Shown piece after piece: positions 1 to 11,058 of a stretch of 64,000 nucleotides of DNA (the stretch's first letter is position 1; every line of letters starts with the position of its first letter). The position numbers were made by a program, and so were the translations under genes. The notes under the pieces were generated by a model that searched no databases, was not told where the DNA came from, and saw only the letters and a list, made by a program, of their open reading frames with translations. This DNA comes from Sarcocystis neurona (Eukaryota > Apicomplexa > Conoidasida > Eucoccidiorida > Sarcocystidae): NCBI GenBank assembly GCA_000727475.1, contig KL647299.1, forward strand, positions 1,688,379-1,752,378, read 5' to 3'.

Positions 1-523
1 GGGTGTGGGTGGGCACGTCTATTTAACGCGGGCCACTTTCAGCGCGCGGGACATGCGCGTGTCTCTGCGTCGCGTAACGCCCGCCATCGCAGCAGTTGAC
101 TGCCCGTGTCTCCGCGTTTTTATCGCCGCAGGCGAGCGTGGCACGTGTCTCCGCGTCTTTCGCCGTCTCCGTCTCCGTCTCTCTCAAAAACTCTCTTGTG
201 GGCGGCGGGCAGACGACCGCCTCATGGTCTCTCTGTATCACTCCATATACATATATATATATATATATGTATGGACACTGCATCCACGAGTAATAGTAGT
301 AGTAGACACACATACGTCGACCTGCCGGCGCCTCTCTCTCTTTTCGTGTGGACGTGTCTACACATTTGCTGCGCGCTGCTTCTGCCGTGCGTGGGCGGGT
401 GCGTCGGAGTCTCCATTGCGTCCTCCCGTTTACGTCGTTCTTTTTGTGGGAAGAAGGGATTTCTTTGTTTGCTGCTGAGTGAGTCTTGTGTTCGGTGTGT
501 TTGTGTGCGGGGTGGGTCCGCAG
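1..523. other. Left-edge flank, no resolved gene
   Basis: This stretch carries a TA microsatellite (about 247-269) and pyrimidine-rich sequence. A good acceptor-like tract ends in CAG at 521-523, directly before protein-like sequence in the plus strand. It is best read as 5' intron or untranslated sequence of the Ala-rich gene to the right. The only in-frame ATG (271) lies inside the TA repeat and is not a convincing start. Confidence 0.4.
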
Positions 524-3500
524 GAACGGTCGCGAGCTGCCTGGCCTGCGAACTGCCTCACAAGACGCTGGAGCTGCGGCTGCTTGAGGCCTTCCGCTAC
601 GAGACACCTGCTGCGCCTGCTGCCGTGCGACGGTCAGGAAGCAGCAGCAGCAACGAGGCGTGGAGCGGCAGCCTGCTGCGAGACGGCAGTGGCTTCGGGC
701 TGCTGCTGCCGGGCCCCGGAGGCGGCGCCGGCAGCGGCTGCGGGGGGGGCACTAGCGGGGGCGGCGTCGGCGACGGCAGCTTCGCAGAGTCTGCTGCAGG
801 CTCTTCTCGAAGCAGCAGCAGCAGCTGCTGCATTGCCCCGGTGAGTGACGTATGTGTGGGGCTCGAGTTCGCGTCCACCGTCTCGTGGCCCGGCTTCGAA
901 GTCCTGTCAGCCGACGAAGGCGAAGCAGCCGCAGCAGCCGCAGAGGAGGAGGACGAGGACGCGGAAGAAGATGAGGAGGAGGAAGAGGAAGACGAAGAAG
1001 AAGAGGAAGAAGAAGAACAAGACGGAGACGGAAGGGCAGCAGACGAGGAAGAAGAAGTCGAAGCAGGAGCTGGGAAGGGGGTGGAAATGACGCAGAAGGT
1101 GAAGAAGAGGAAGCAGCACGTGCAACCGCAGACGGAGGAGGAGCAGCAGGCCGCAGGGGTCGAAGAAGAGAGCCCCGGCCATTACAAGAAGCAGCAGCAG
1201 GAGGCGGTACGTGACAGGGAGCAGCTGCAGCAGAATGAACAGGGGAGACGCGAGAAGAGAGAGTCACAGCAGCAGCGGCAAAAGCAGCAGCCGCAGCTCC
1301 CCACCATAAGCGGCGGCGCGGTGCAGAAGCGAGCCTCGAGAAATCAAGAAGAAGGAAGGATGTGCACCGCCTCGGAAGAGGAGGCTCCTCCTGGCGCAAA
1401 AAAGCATCGCGTCACAGGGGTCCGACAGTCGCAACAAGAGAAGGAAGAGCAGCAGCAGCAGGCCAGCAAAGAACGCAGCCTGGCAGAGGGGCAGACTGCG
1501 GAAGGAGAGAGCGACGTCGACGAGCAGCACGGGAGGATACCTGCCGCTGCTGCTTCAGCGAGCGGCGGCGCAGGCGAAGAAGAGGAGAAAGCACCTGCTG
1601 CAGGAGCAGGTGGCGGGGACTCGCGCAGCAACAGCAGCTGCGGTGGTGGACCGGACGAGGCGGCAGCACTGGGCAGAATGGCGAAGTTGTATGCGGCAGC
1701 AGGGAGGCAGCAGAGCGGCGAGAAGAAGGGCACTGCGGGAGAGGATGGTCCTTCTCGAAGAAAACGGAGGAACGTGTCGCCGGTGGGAGTTGAGGACTGC
1801 AGCTCTGCTGCAGCTGCAGTGTGCTGCTCTCCTGGCCTCTCTTCCTCTGTGGCTGCGGCGCAGTCTCTCCCCGACTCCGCTTCTGCTGGTGGCGCACGAG
1901 GAAATGCCGGCGAAGCGCCCGCGCCGCCGAGCAGCAGCAGCAGCAGCAGCGCTGCAGCAGGAGCAGCAGGCGAGGAAAGTACTCTTCTGCAGAGCAGGAT
2001 TCTGCGGAAAGACAGGAAGAAGAGGAAGCAGCTCACAGAGGCTGCGGCGGAAGAAGAGCAGCAGCGTGTGTCTCGCTTCATCAGGGAGCTGCTGTACACG
2101 GTGCCTTACCTGGAGTCACAGCTGGCGTGGGAGCCGTCCAGCGTCGCTGCTTTCTTTCAAGCGACAAGAAAGAGGAAAAGGAAGAAGACGAAGCGGCGTA
2201 GTGCGTCTGCGTCTCTTCTTCCTAGTGCCGCTGCTGCTGCTGCGGGAGGAGGAGAAGGCGAAGGAGGAGGAGCTGCCGTTGATGCTGCACCAGCTGCTGC
2301 TGCTGCGGAGTGTGCCGCTGCAGCACTGGGGGCAACACGCGGTCGCGCTGCTGCGCAGAGGCAGCAGCAGAAAAAGGACGACTTTCCGTCTCATGGGAGC
2401 AGAAGTAGTGCTTCCTTGCTGCAGCAGCAGCATGCGCGGTTGACGGCAGCAGCATGCAAAGAGGAGCAGCAGCTTGCAGGAGGCAGTAGCAGCAGCAGCG
2501 GGACACTACGCACGCGCGCGGCTGCTGCAGCAGCAACTGCCGCTACCCGCACGACAGCAGCTGCAGCACGTGCTCTGCAGACGGCGGCAGCTGCTGCTGC
2601 GGCTGCTGCTGCTGCTCGACCGTTCACTGTCCTAGATATCAGAGATATCGTCGACCTCGTGTGGACTGCACCAGAGAAGCGTATTCCTCCTCCCTCCTCC
2701 TCCTCCTCCTCTGCTGCTGCTGCTGCCACCTCGCCCACGCAGGGCAGCGGTGCCCTTCCGCCGCCTGCCGCAGCGTCTGGTAGCACGTCTTCTCCTCTGC
2801 CCTCCTCTGGCACAACCGCGGCTTCTGCTGCTGCTTCTCCTCCTCCTTCTTCTTCTTCTCCGCCTTCTGCCACTCCTGCCGCTGTTGCTGCTTCTCCTGT
2901 CTCCTCCCCACATGTGGCCGGTTCTTCTCCGCCGGCCGGCGTTTTTGCATCTGCTGCTGCAACTGCTCCTCATTCTGCTCTTTCTCGTGCCGGTGCTGCA
3001 GTACCTCCTTCATCCGCCACTGCTTCTGCTTCTCCGTCGTATTCTCCTGCTCTCCCTCCTGCCGTTCCCGCGGCTGCTGGGAGCTCCTCAGCACCGGCTG
3101 CTCTCTCTCCTGCTGCTGCTTCACCCGCCGCTGCTGCTGCTCTGCGTCTTGTTTCCACGACCTCCCTTCCCCTTCGTGCACCTTCCGTGGCTCACACGTT
3201 TTCTCCTGCTGCTGCTGCTGCCTCTCCGACAGGTGCGAGTTCGTCTGCGGCTGCTGCTGCTTTGCCATCGACAACGGGTTCTCCGTTCCACACTGTTGCT
3301 CCGCTTCCTGCTGCTGCTTCTCAACCTTCCCTTCTTACTTCCTCAACAGCCGCTGCATCTGCTGTTGCTCCTGCTTCTTCTTCCCCTGCTGCTTCCCCTC
3401 CTGGATCTCCTGCTCCTTCTACGTTGACGTCTGCTGCCGCTGCACCTGCTCCTCCTCCTGCAGCGGCTCCGCCCCTTCCTGCTCAGCAAACTCCTGCGTC

Positions 3501-6500
3501 CCTCTCAGCAACAGCAACTGCTGCTCCTTCTCCTGCGGCCCGCACTCCTGCTGGGGCTGCCGTTCCTGTTGCGGCTTCCACCCCAAGAACCGCTGCTGCT
3601 TTTTCGGCATCTCTTGCTGATACCTCTTCCTCCGCTGCTGCAGGTGCTCCGGCTGCACGTGTGGCTCCCGATCCACCAGCTGTTGGAGGTGGTTCTGCGG
3701 CCGCTGGTCATGCTGTTGCCGCACTCCGTGACGCCGCTGCTGCTGCTGCTGCGTCTGCGCCTCCGGACGTGGCCGGAGCTGGTGTGTCCTCTCAGTGTGA
3801 CACTTCCTTTGCTGCTGCGGCTGGTTCGATACCTCCGCCCAGATCAACAGATACAGCTGCTGCGTGGGGTGCTCCTACGCCGCCTACAGCCACTTCTGCA
3901 AAAAGTCCTTCCCCCGCTGCTGCTGCGTCGCCGTCATGCTCGTCTGCGGCTGCAGCACCTGCAGGCCCTCTGTGCCAGACTGCTGCTGTTGGTGCCGTCG
4001 GGACGCCCCCACGAGTTGCTGCTGCTGCTGCGGCTCGATCTCAACTCTCTGCATCTGCTGCTGCAGAATTACCAACTGCTCCTGCTCCCAACGCTGCTCC
4101 TGCATCCGCTCGCGCTGCTGCTTCTCCTCCTCCTGCGGCTTCCTCTTCTGGTGCCCGTTCTCCTGCTGCAGCATCTCCGAATGCTGTTGCTGCCTCTCCT
4201 GCTGCGGCTCCTGCTGCTACGGCTGCGGCTGCCGCAGCCACCTCTGCCTCTCCCGCGTGTCTCTCAGCAACGTTACGCTCATCTGCTGCCACGAGAGCGG
4301 ACGTCTCGTTGAACGCTGCAGCTGGTGTCTCCTCGTCTTCCCCTGGGTCTCCTGCTGCTGCTGGAGTCCTGTCACCACCTGCTAACGCCTCTTCTTCCTC
4401 CGCTGCTGACGCTTCTCTTGCCGCTGGACGGGGATCCTCCGCCGCTGCTTCAACGCCTGGGACACCGGCTCCTTCCACCGCTGCTGCTTCTTCTCTGGCG
4501 CTCGCTGCTGCGTCCTTGTCCTCCCGTGGTGCAGTGTCCGCTCCAGCTGCTGCAGCGCTCACTGCTCCTGCTGCTGCGGCTTCGCTCCCTCGCCGTACTG
4601 CTGCTGCTGGTGTTACCTCTTCTTCTCCAGCAGCTGCTGCTCTTCCCTCTCCAGCTGCTGCTGCTGCCTCACCTTTTGCTGCGGCGGCAGTACCATCTCC
4701 GTCCGCTGCGCCGCGCGTCGTTTCAGCAGCTACTGCTGCCACTACTGCGTCTCTCTGTGCTGCGCCTGCTGCAGCTGCTGCGTCTTCTTTGCGCGCTGCA
4801 GCGTCCAGGCCGTCGACGGTGTCCTCCGAATCTGCTACTGCTGCTTCTTCCTGCGTCCCTGCTGCTGCTGCATCACCCGCCGCTGGTGCAGGGGAGGAGA
4901 GTTCTTTTTGTGCATCGCCTGTTGCCACCCCTGCTGCTGACGCTCCCGTAGCTGCCGTTGCTGTTTCTTCTTCTTTTCCTGCTGCTGCTGGAGCTGCTCA
5001 TTCTTTTGTGTCCACTCCAACGTCTCCACCGTCGTCGCGTGAGGCTCCTTTAACTGCTGTTGCTGCTGCGCCTGCGCGTCCTGCTGCTGCTACGTGTGCC
5101 CCTGTTGTTGCAGCGGCTGCTGCCGACGCTACGTCCAGCCCTGCTGCTGCTGCTGCTTTGTCTTCTCCTTCCGGCACAGCCGATGTCCTTCCGGTGTGCG
5201 CAGCATCGTCTGCTGCTGCTCCTGCTTCTCCGTCCTCTCCTGCTGCGTCGACAGCTGCTGCTGCACCATTGCCTGCTGCAGTGGCTGTGCCCTCCTTGAC
5301 GACAACTGCCGCCGCTGCTGCCGCAGCTGGTGCTGGACGTTCGGTAGCTGCCGCGACTGCTGCTGCTGCGCCGGCGGGGTCTGACGCATCTTGCGTGCCA
5401 CCAGCTGCTACTTTTGCCGGTGCAGCTGCTTCAGGTTCTCCATGTCCTGCGGGTTCTATTCCTGCTGCTGTTGCTCGCGCTAGTGCTACGCGACCAGAGG
5501 AGGTGAACTCGAAAGAGAAGACGCAGCAGCAGCATAATTTGTCGAAGAGCGAGGAACAAGCGTCAGGGAAGGACGCAGCAGCGCCAGCAGCGTCTCGTGA
5601 AGTTTGTGCAGCACCTGGACCCGCAGCAGCAGCAGCGGCAACATCTGCTGTTTCAGCTGCTGCGGCGTCAGGCGCAACAACAGCGACAGCACACCCGACA
5701 GCAGCAGCTCCTACAGCAGCACTCTCGGACGTGGCAGCGTCAGCGGTGGAAGCGGCGGCAGTTCCAGCAGCTGCGGCAGCTCCGGGAGCTGCGGCGGTTC
5801 CGGGAGCTGCGGCAGTTCCAGCAGCAGCAGCTCCAGCAGCAGCAGCAGCTCCAGCAGCAGCAGCAGCTCCAGCAGCAGCAGCGGCTCCAGCAGCAGCAGC
5901 AGCTCCAGCAGCAGCAGCAGCTGCAGCCGCGGCAGCCCCAGCAGCGGAGGCAGGAGCTGCAGCAGCGGGAGCAGAAGCACGCGGATCGACGCCAGAGGCG
6001 AAACCAACAGCACCAGCAGCAGGACCAGCAGGAACGACATCACCAGCGGCGACAGCTAAAAAGGACGAGCCAGCTGCTGCAGCATCTCGACATGAAGCAG
6101 CTAAACGGCGAACAGTCCACGTATCAACAGCGACGGAGCCGTCAACGGCAGCATGCGCACCAAGAGCAGAAAAATGTTCGGGCGAGACAGCGGTAGCGGG
6201 AGCAGGTGACTTGAGAAAATTTGAAGACGCCGAAGGAAGTGCTGCTGCTGCTACTCTTGCACCTGCGCGGGAAGAAGCTGATCGCGTGCCACAGGCAGGT
6301 GCAAGAGTAGAGGAAGCAGGAACAACGGGTACACGCACGGGCAGCAGCAGGAGCGTACCAGGTGCCGTCGGCCGCGTGCCGTCCTGTAGTGGCAGCACTA
6401 CCAACAGCAGCAACAGCAGCAGCAACAGCGACTGCAGCAGCAACACCAGCAGCGTCTTTACCGGGAAAGCCTGCGTTAGCAGCAGTGGCGACCTGAAGAG

Positions 6501-9500
6501 GCGCGACAGTCTTGTTTCTGACAGCAGCAGCAGCAGCAACAGCGTTCGAAGCCGTACCGCGAACAGCAGCTGCAGCAGCCTCACTTGCGAGAGTCGCAAC
6601 ACCAGCAGCGCCAGTGGGGCTGCGCTGCAAAGTAATGTCGGCCGCGTCGCGGTGAGCAGCAGCGGAGGACGAGACAGCGGCAGCAGCGGCGGAAGCCGAG
6701 GAAGCAGTCCTGCTACTCCGTCTGCTGCGAAGGTGGAGAGCAGCGGCAGCGTCAGTGATGACAGCAGCAAGAGCAGCACGTCCAGCAACGACAGCAGCAG
6801 CGGGCGTAGCAGCAGCAGCAGTGATAGAATAAGCATCTCCGGCAATGTAAACAGCAGCACCAGCAGCGACAGGAGCACCTGCAGCGCGAGCGCGATTATA
6901 ACTCCTTCACAGGAGCGGATATCGATCACAACAGCAACCGCATGTACCAAGGGAGATGATTCGCATGAAAAGGTGCAGCGGCTGCAGGGGCAACAAGAGC
7001 AGGAGGGGCCGCAGCAGCAGCACAGGCATCAGCAGCAGCAGCAGCAACAGGTGGGACAGATCAGCGGTGGGGGACAAGCGGCGGCAAGCAGCATAAAGAG
7101 TGATAGGGCTGGTGCTGCTGCAGCAGTGCGTAGCGGAGAAAGAGACGCTGCATGCGACCGCGCAAGACGAGCGAGCGGGGCTGCAGGAGGAAGCGCAGAG
7201 ACGGCAGCAGGGGTGAAGGCGACAGCAGCAGGAGCAGGTGCAACAGCTGCAGCAGCGGCAGGAGCAGATGCGGCAGCTGCAGGAGCAGATTTACCAGGAG
7301 CACAGGCACGTGGAGAAACAGCAGCAGGAACGCATGCGACAGCGTCAGTGGCGGATGCAATGAAGGCGAGAGCAGCTGAGACAAAAACAGGAGCAGCGGG
7401 CAGTCGGGAAACTGTAGCAGCACCACGTGGAGCAGAAGCGCGTCGTCTAGTGGAAACCGCGACAGAAGCAAAGCAACAGATACCGCATGCAGCAAGGGCG
7501 GCAGCGAGACCGCTGGAGACAGCCGCAGCGCGACCGGCCGGCGCAGGTCCACATGCAGCAGCTGCAGCAGCCACAGCCCCGGCAGCAGCAGCAGCAGCTG
7601 GAAGAACTGGTGCAGGCGCACCTGGAGAAGCTGGAACAGTGACAGGAGCGGCGGGGGAAGCTTTAACAGCAGCAGGAGAAGTGGCAGGGGCAGCAGGAAC
7701 GACAGGAGAGGCAGCGCGACCCGCAGCAACATCAGTCGGAGCAGCTGGCGCACCGGTGGTTCCCACGTCTGCAGGGGCAACACATGGCTCAGGGGCAGCG
7801 AGGGAAGAACTTGCTGCAGCAGTGGCAGGAAGACCTGCAGACGCATCCCAAGCAGCAGAAGCAGTAGCCGCAAGCGTCACGCCACTAACAGCAGCCGGAG
7901 AACGTGTAGGGGGGGACGTAGCCACGGGCGCAGCACAAGACATGGACATGAAGAGATCAGAAACAGCAGCTGCAGAATCAGCAGCAGGAAAGGGAGCAGC
8001 AGGTGGTTCTTCTGGGACTCACTGCCCGGCGTCTTCTCGTGTAGCACGAAAAGACAAGCCAGCAGCAGAGACAGCCGCTCTGCTGGCTACCGCTGCTGCT
8101 CCGGCACACGAAAGACTCGCAACGACGCAGCAGTGCCTTTCCTCACCGTCGCGTCCTGGGCCTTCTTCGGGAGCTGATGTTTCTTCCTCTGCCTCGGCAG
8201 CTTCTTATCCTGCAGCAGCTTCTTCATCTCTTCCTTCTGTTGCCGCTCCCTCATCTCCGTGTTGTAGTGCGGCTGCTCGACGTGCTGCTGCGTCTTCTGC
8301 CATTCGTCTGTCGGAAAGAGGCTGCGCTGCTGCGGATGCTGCTCCTGCAGCCTCTGCAGCACCTGGGAGTGGAACTGTTGCTGCTTCTTCTCCTTCTGTA
8401 CCGTCTTCTGCCGCGGACAACTTGCCTGCTACAGTTTCTCTTGCTGCGCGTGGTGCCGGCGCTGTTGACGCTGCTGCTCTGTGTTCCACACGTCCTGCGG
8501 CGGTGTCGCATGCCCCTGCTGTTGCGCAGCTCCCCGTTACTGCGGATGCTGCTGCGGCGCCTGCAGCCGGTGCCAGTACTGCTGCCGCTGCTACTGCCTC
8601 CCGTTTTACGACACCTAGTGCTGCCGTCCGGCCTGCCGCTCCAAGTGCTGTTGGTGTTCTTCGGGGAACTGCTGCTGCGTCTGCTGTCTCTCGTGCTGCC
8701 GCAGGAGCCGCACCTGCGCGGTCCGCAGCTGCAGGGCACGCTGCTCATCCCGCTGCCGCAGCGGTATCTGGTGCGCCGTTGGTTGCTGCTTCTGCTGCAG
8801 GTCGCTTACCTTCCGGTGCTGCTGCAGGGGCTTCTGCTGCCGCTGCTGCTTCTGGGGCTGCCGACTCTTCAGTAACAACGACCACGCGGAGAGAATATTC
8901 TTCGAGACCAACCGTCTGTGCTGCTGCTTCCGCTGGTGGTGCGACGTCGTCTGTAGCCGCTGCGCGACGTGGCTCCTGTCCTCCTACTGTCTCTGCTGGT
9001 GCTGCTCTTCTCCCTACTCCTACACTTCGACCGGCTGCTGCGACGGACTTGCCGTCGCTGCCAGCGTCGTCGTCTGCTGCCGCGGCCACTGCGCTTTCTG
9101 CTGCTTCACGTGGACTTCGCTCACGGTCGGCGACCGTTCCGCCGTGTGTGACAAGCACTGTTGCTGCTGCTTCTCCTCTGCTTGCTGCGGCAGCAGCGCC
9201 CCTCCCACTCGCTGCTCTAGGAGCAGCCGGGGCTCTTCCGCTCCGCCCATTCCCTTCTTCTAGCAGTACTACTGTGTCTCTCACACCTTCCGCGTCTGCT
9301 GCTGCAGCGTCTCCTGCGGTCGCTTCTGCCCAGCCGGCTGTTGCTGCTGTTGGTGCAGCGCCTCTTTCAGCTTTCTGTCTCCGCTGTCCTGCTGCTGCTG
9401 CAGCGACTCCAGCATCACCTCTGCATGCTGCCGCTGCTCCTGCATCTCATGCATGTGTTTCTGCGGGCTCAAATGTTGCAAGTCTCTGTTCAACGACTAC

Positions 9501-11058
9501 AGCTTCCTTTGGGTCTGTTGCAGATGCTTCTGCTGCAGCGCCTGCAGCCACTGCTTCTGCGGCAGCGTCTGTGGCACCTCCCACTGCCTCTGCCGCTGCC
9601 CGTGCTGCGCGTCCTGCCGCTGCTGCTCCCCCTCCTCCTCCTCCTCCGCGTGCTGCTGCTGCGACAACTGCGGCAGGCGCTGCTGGGAGCGTTGCTCCTC
9701 CGCGTCCTCGTGCTGCTGGTGTAGCCTTGTGCGCTGCTGCTAATGCTGCTACGGCGGTGTGTTCTGCAGCTCCTGCGTCGTCTCTTGCTAGTGCAGCTGC
9801 GCCTGCTGCCGCGAGCCTACTGGGAGCTCCTTCCTCTCATCCTACACTTGCAGTTTCTGCTGCGCCTGTTGGCGACGCCACTGCTCCTCCTCTTTTGGCG
9901 GCTGCTCCTGGTTCCGCCGCACCCGCTGCAGACGTTCTCCGTACCCGCCCCGCTGCTGCTGGTGGTGCTGCCGACTCTGGGGCGTCTATCGCTGCCACAG
10001 CGCTACCAACAGCAACAGCAGCAGCTCCGCGAATTTTGCCAGCTGCTGCGTGTACGGGCGCTCTTCTGTCTCTGCCAGCGCTTCAACAAGGAGGCCCGGC
10101 CTCTGTGCCTGCTGCTGCTGCTGCTCCTCTACCTCCGTCTGCTGCGGGATCGTACACTTCTCGCATTGCTGGTGCCACTACTTCTGCTTTTACTCCTTGT
10201 TCGGCTGTCCGATCGTCTGCAGAAGCCGTGCGACCCCCTCCACCAGTTGCTGCTGCTGCTGCGTCGATGCCATACTTGCCACCGTCCGGAGGCTGCTTCC
10301 CGCTGTCCAGCCGGGGCGGTGCTGCTGTTCCGCTGCCGCCTCTGGTTGGCTCAGCATACACAGCAGCAGCGTCCCCGGCTGCAGCTCCTGCTGCTGCAGC
10401 TGGGTACGTCACGTGTCATGCTACCGACGGGTCTTGTGGGGCGTCTCTCTCTGCTGCTGGCGCTACACTCTCCTCTCCCGCCGCCATGCCGCCGCCTGCT
10501 GCACCTGGGTCCCTCGCGGCTCCCGCCGGCCTGGCTGGTGGTGCTGCTGCGGCTCCTGCGGCTGCCGTTGGCGTCTGCGCGCCGCCGCTGCTGCGGGCGG
10601 CTCCGTCTGCTGCTGCGACATCTGGTGCTGCAACTGGTGCCCCTCCTGCTTGCTTCCGTCCTCTTCCACACGCGCCCGCTCCTGCCTCTGCTGCTGCGTG
10701 GCCTTCCATACCAGCCCCCCCGCCTTCGTATTACTGTGCTGCACCTCCGTCTGCCGCTACTCTCGCATCTCCTTCTTCGTTTGGCTACTCGTCTCTGCCA
10801 CGGGCTCGTGCTGCGCCTCCTGCTCCTCCGCTTGCGGTTCCTGGCACGTCTGCTGCTGCGTCTCCTGCTGTTGCTGCTGCCTGCGGAACCTCACTAGCTA
10901 GGCAGACACCTGCGACGCTCGCCGCTGCTGCCACCACTCCTGCGCAGACACCCGCTGTCTCAGCAGATCCCCACTTATGTACTGCTGCCGCTGTTGCTGC
11001 TGCCGGAAGTTCCGTTGTCGTACATCACAACAACTACTCACACGACCCCAGGTTCTGA
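524..11058 (+). CDS. Giant Ala-rich low-complexity protein (gene model uncertain, 5' end unresolved)
   Basis: I do not recognise a family. One plus-strand frame stays open from position 106 to a stop at 11056-11058, about 3,510 codons from the acceptor at 523. Order of content: a unique islet near 540-605 (ELPHKTLELRLLEAFRYE), a Gly/Ser run, an acidic Glu/Asp tract (920-1070), a Gln/Glu/Lys-rich charged part (1090-1500), a second unique islet at about 2068-2160 (contains FIRELLYTVPYLESQ) followed by a basic KRKRKK-type stretch that could be a nuclear signal, a third islet near 2620-2685 (VLDIRDIVDLVWTAPEKRI), then about 8 kb of Ala/Ser/Pro/Thr. All four bases occur at the third position of Ala codons, which fits real coding. 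Against a simple model: a GTGAGT donor-like site at 840, and a Leu/Gln frame (+1) that also looks protein-like but is broken by stops. Introns therefore cannot be excluded. The unique islets are the firmest part. Confidence 0.42.
5818..5922 (+). repeat. Tandem 18-bp repeat encoding AAAAAP units
   Basis: Inside the Ala-rich frame, units of four or five CAG/GCA triplets separated by CTC are repeated about six times with few changes. In the open frame this gives Ala(5)-Pro units ending in a pure Ala run. In the +1 frame the same DNA reads as Gln(4-5)-Leu units. It is the most regular repeat of the 11-kb low-complexity block. Confidence 0.85.

Noticed and set aside
1344..2099. Minus-strand Ser/Ala/Leu-rich frame opposite the Ala-rich gene
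   Set aside because: It is the antisense shadow of a CAG/GAG-rich coding region; the plus strand here carries the charged Gln/Glu/Lys sequence and the unique islets.
4998..6950. 650-codon minus-strand Leu/Ala/Val frame
   Set aside because: Its openness follows from triplet periodicity (CTG/GCT/AGC have no one-step stop in this phase); it has no unique segment and spans the polarity switch like its plus-strand partner.
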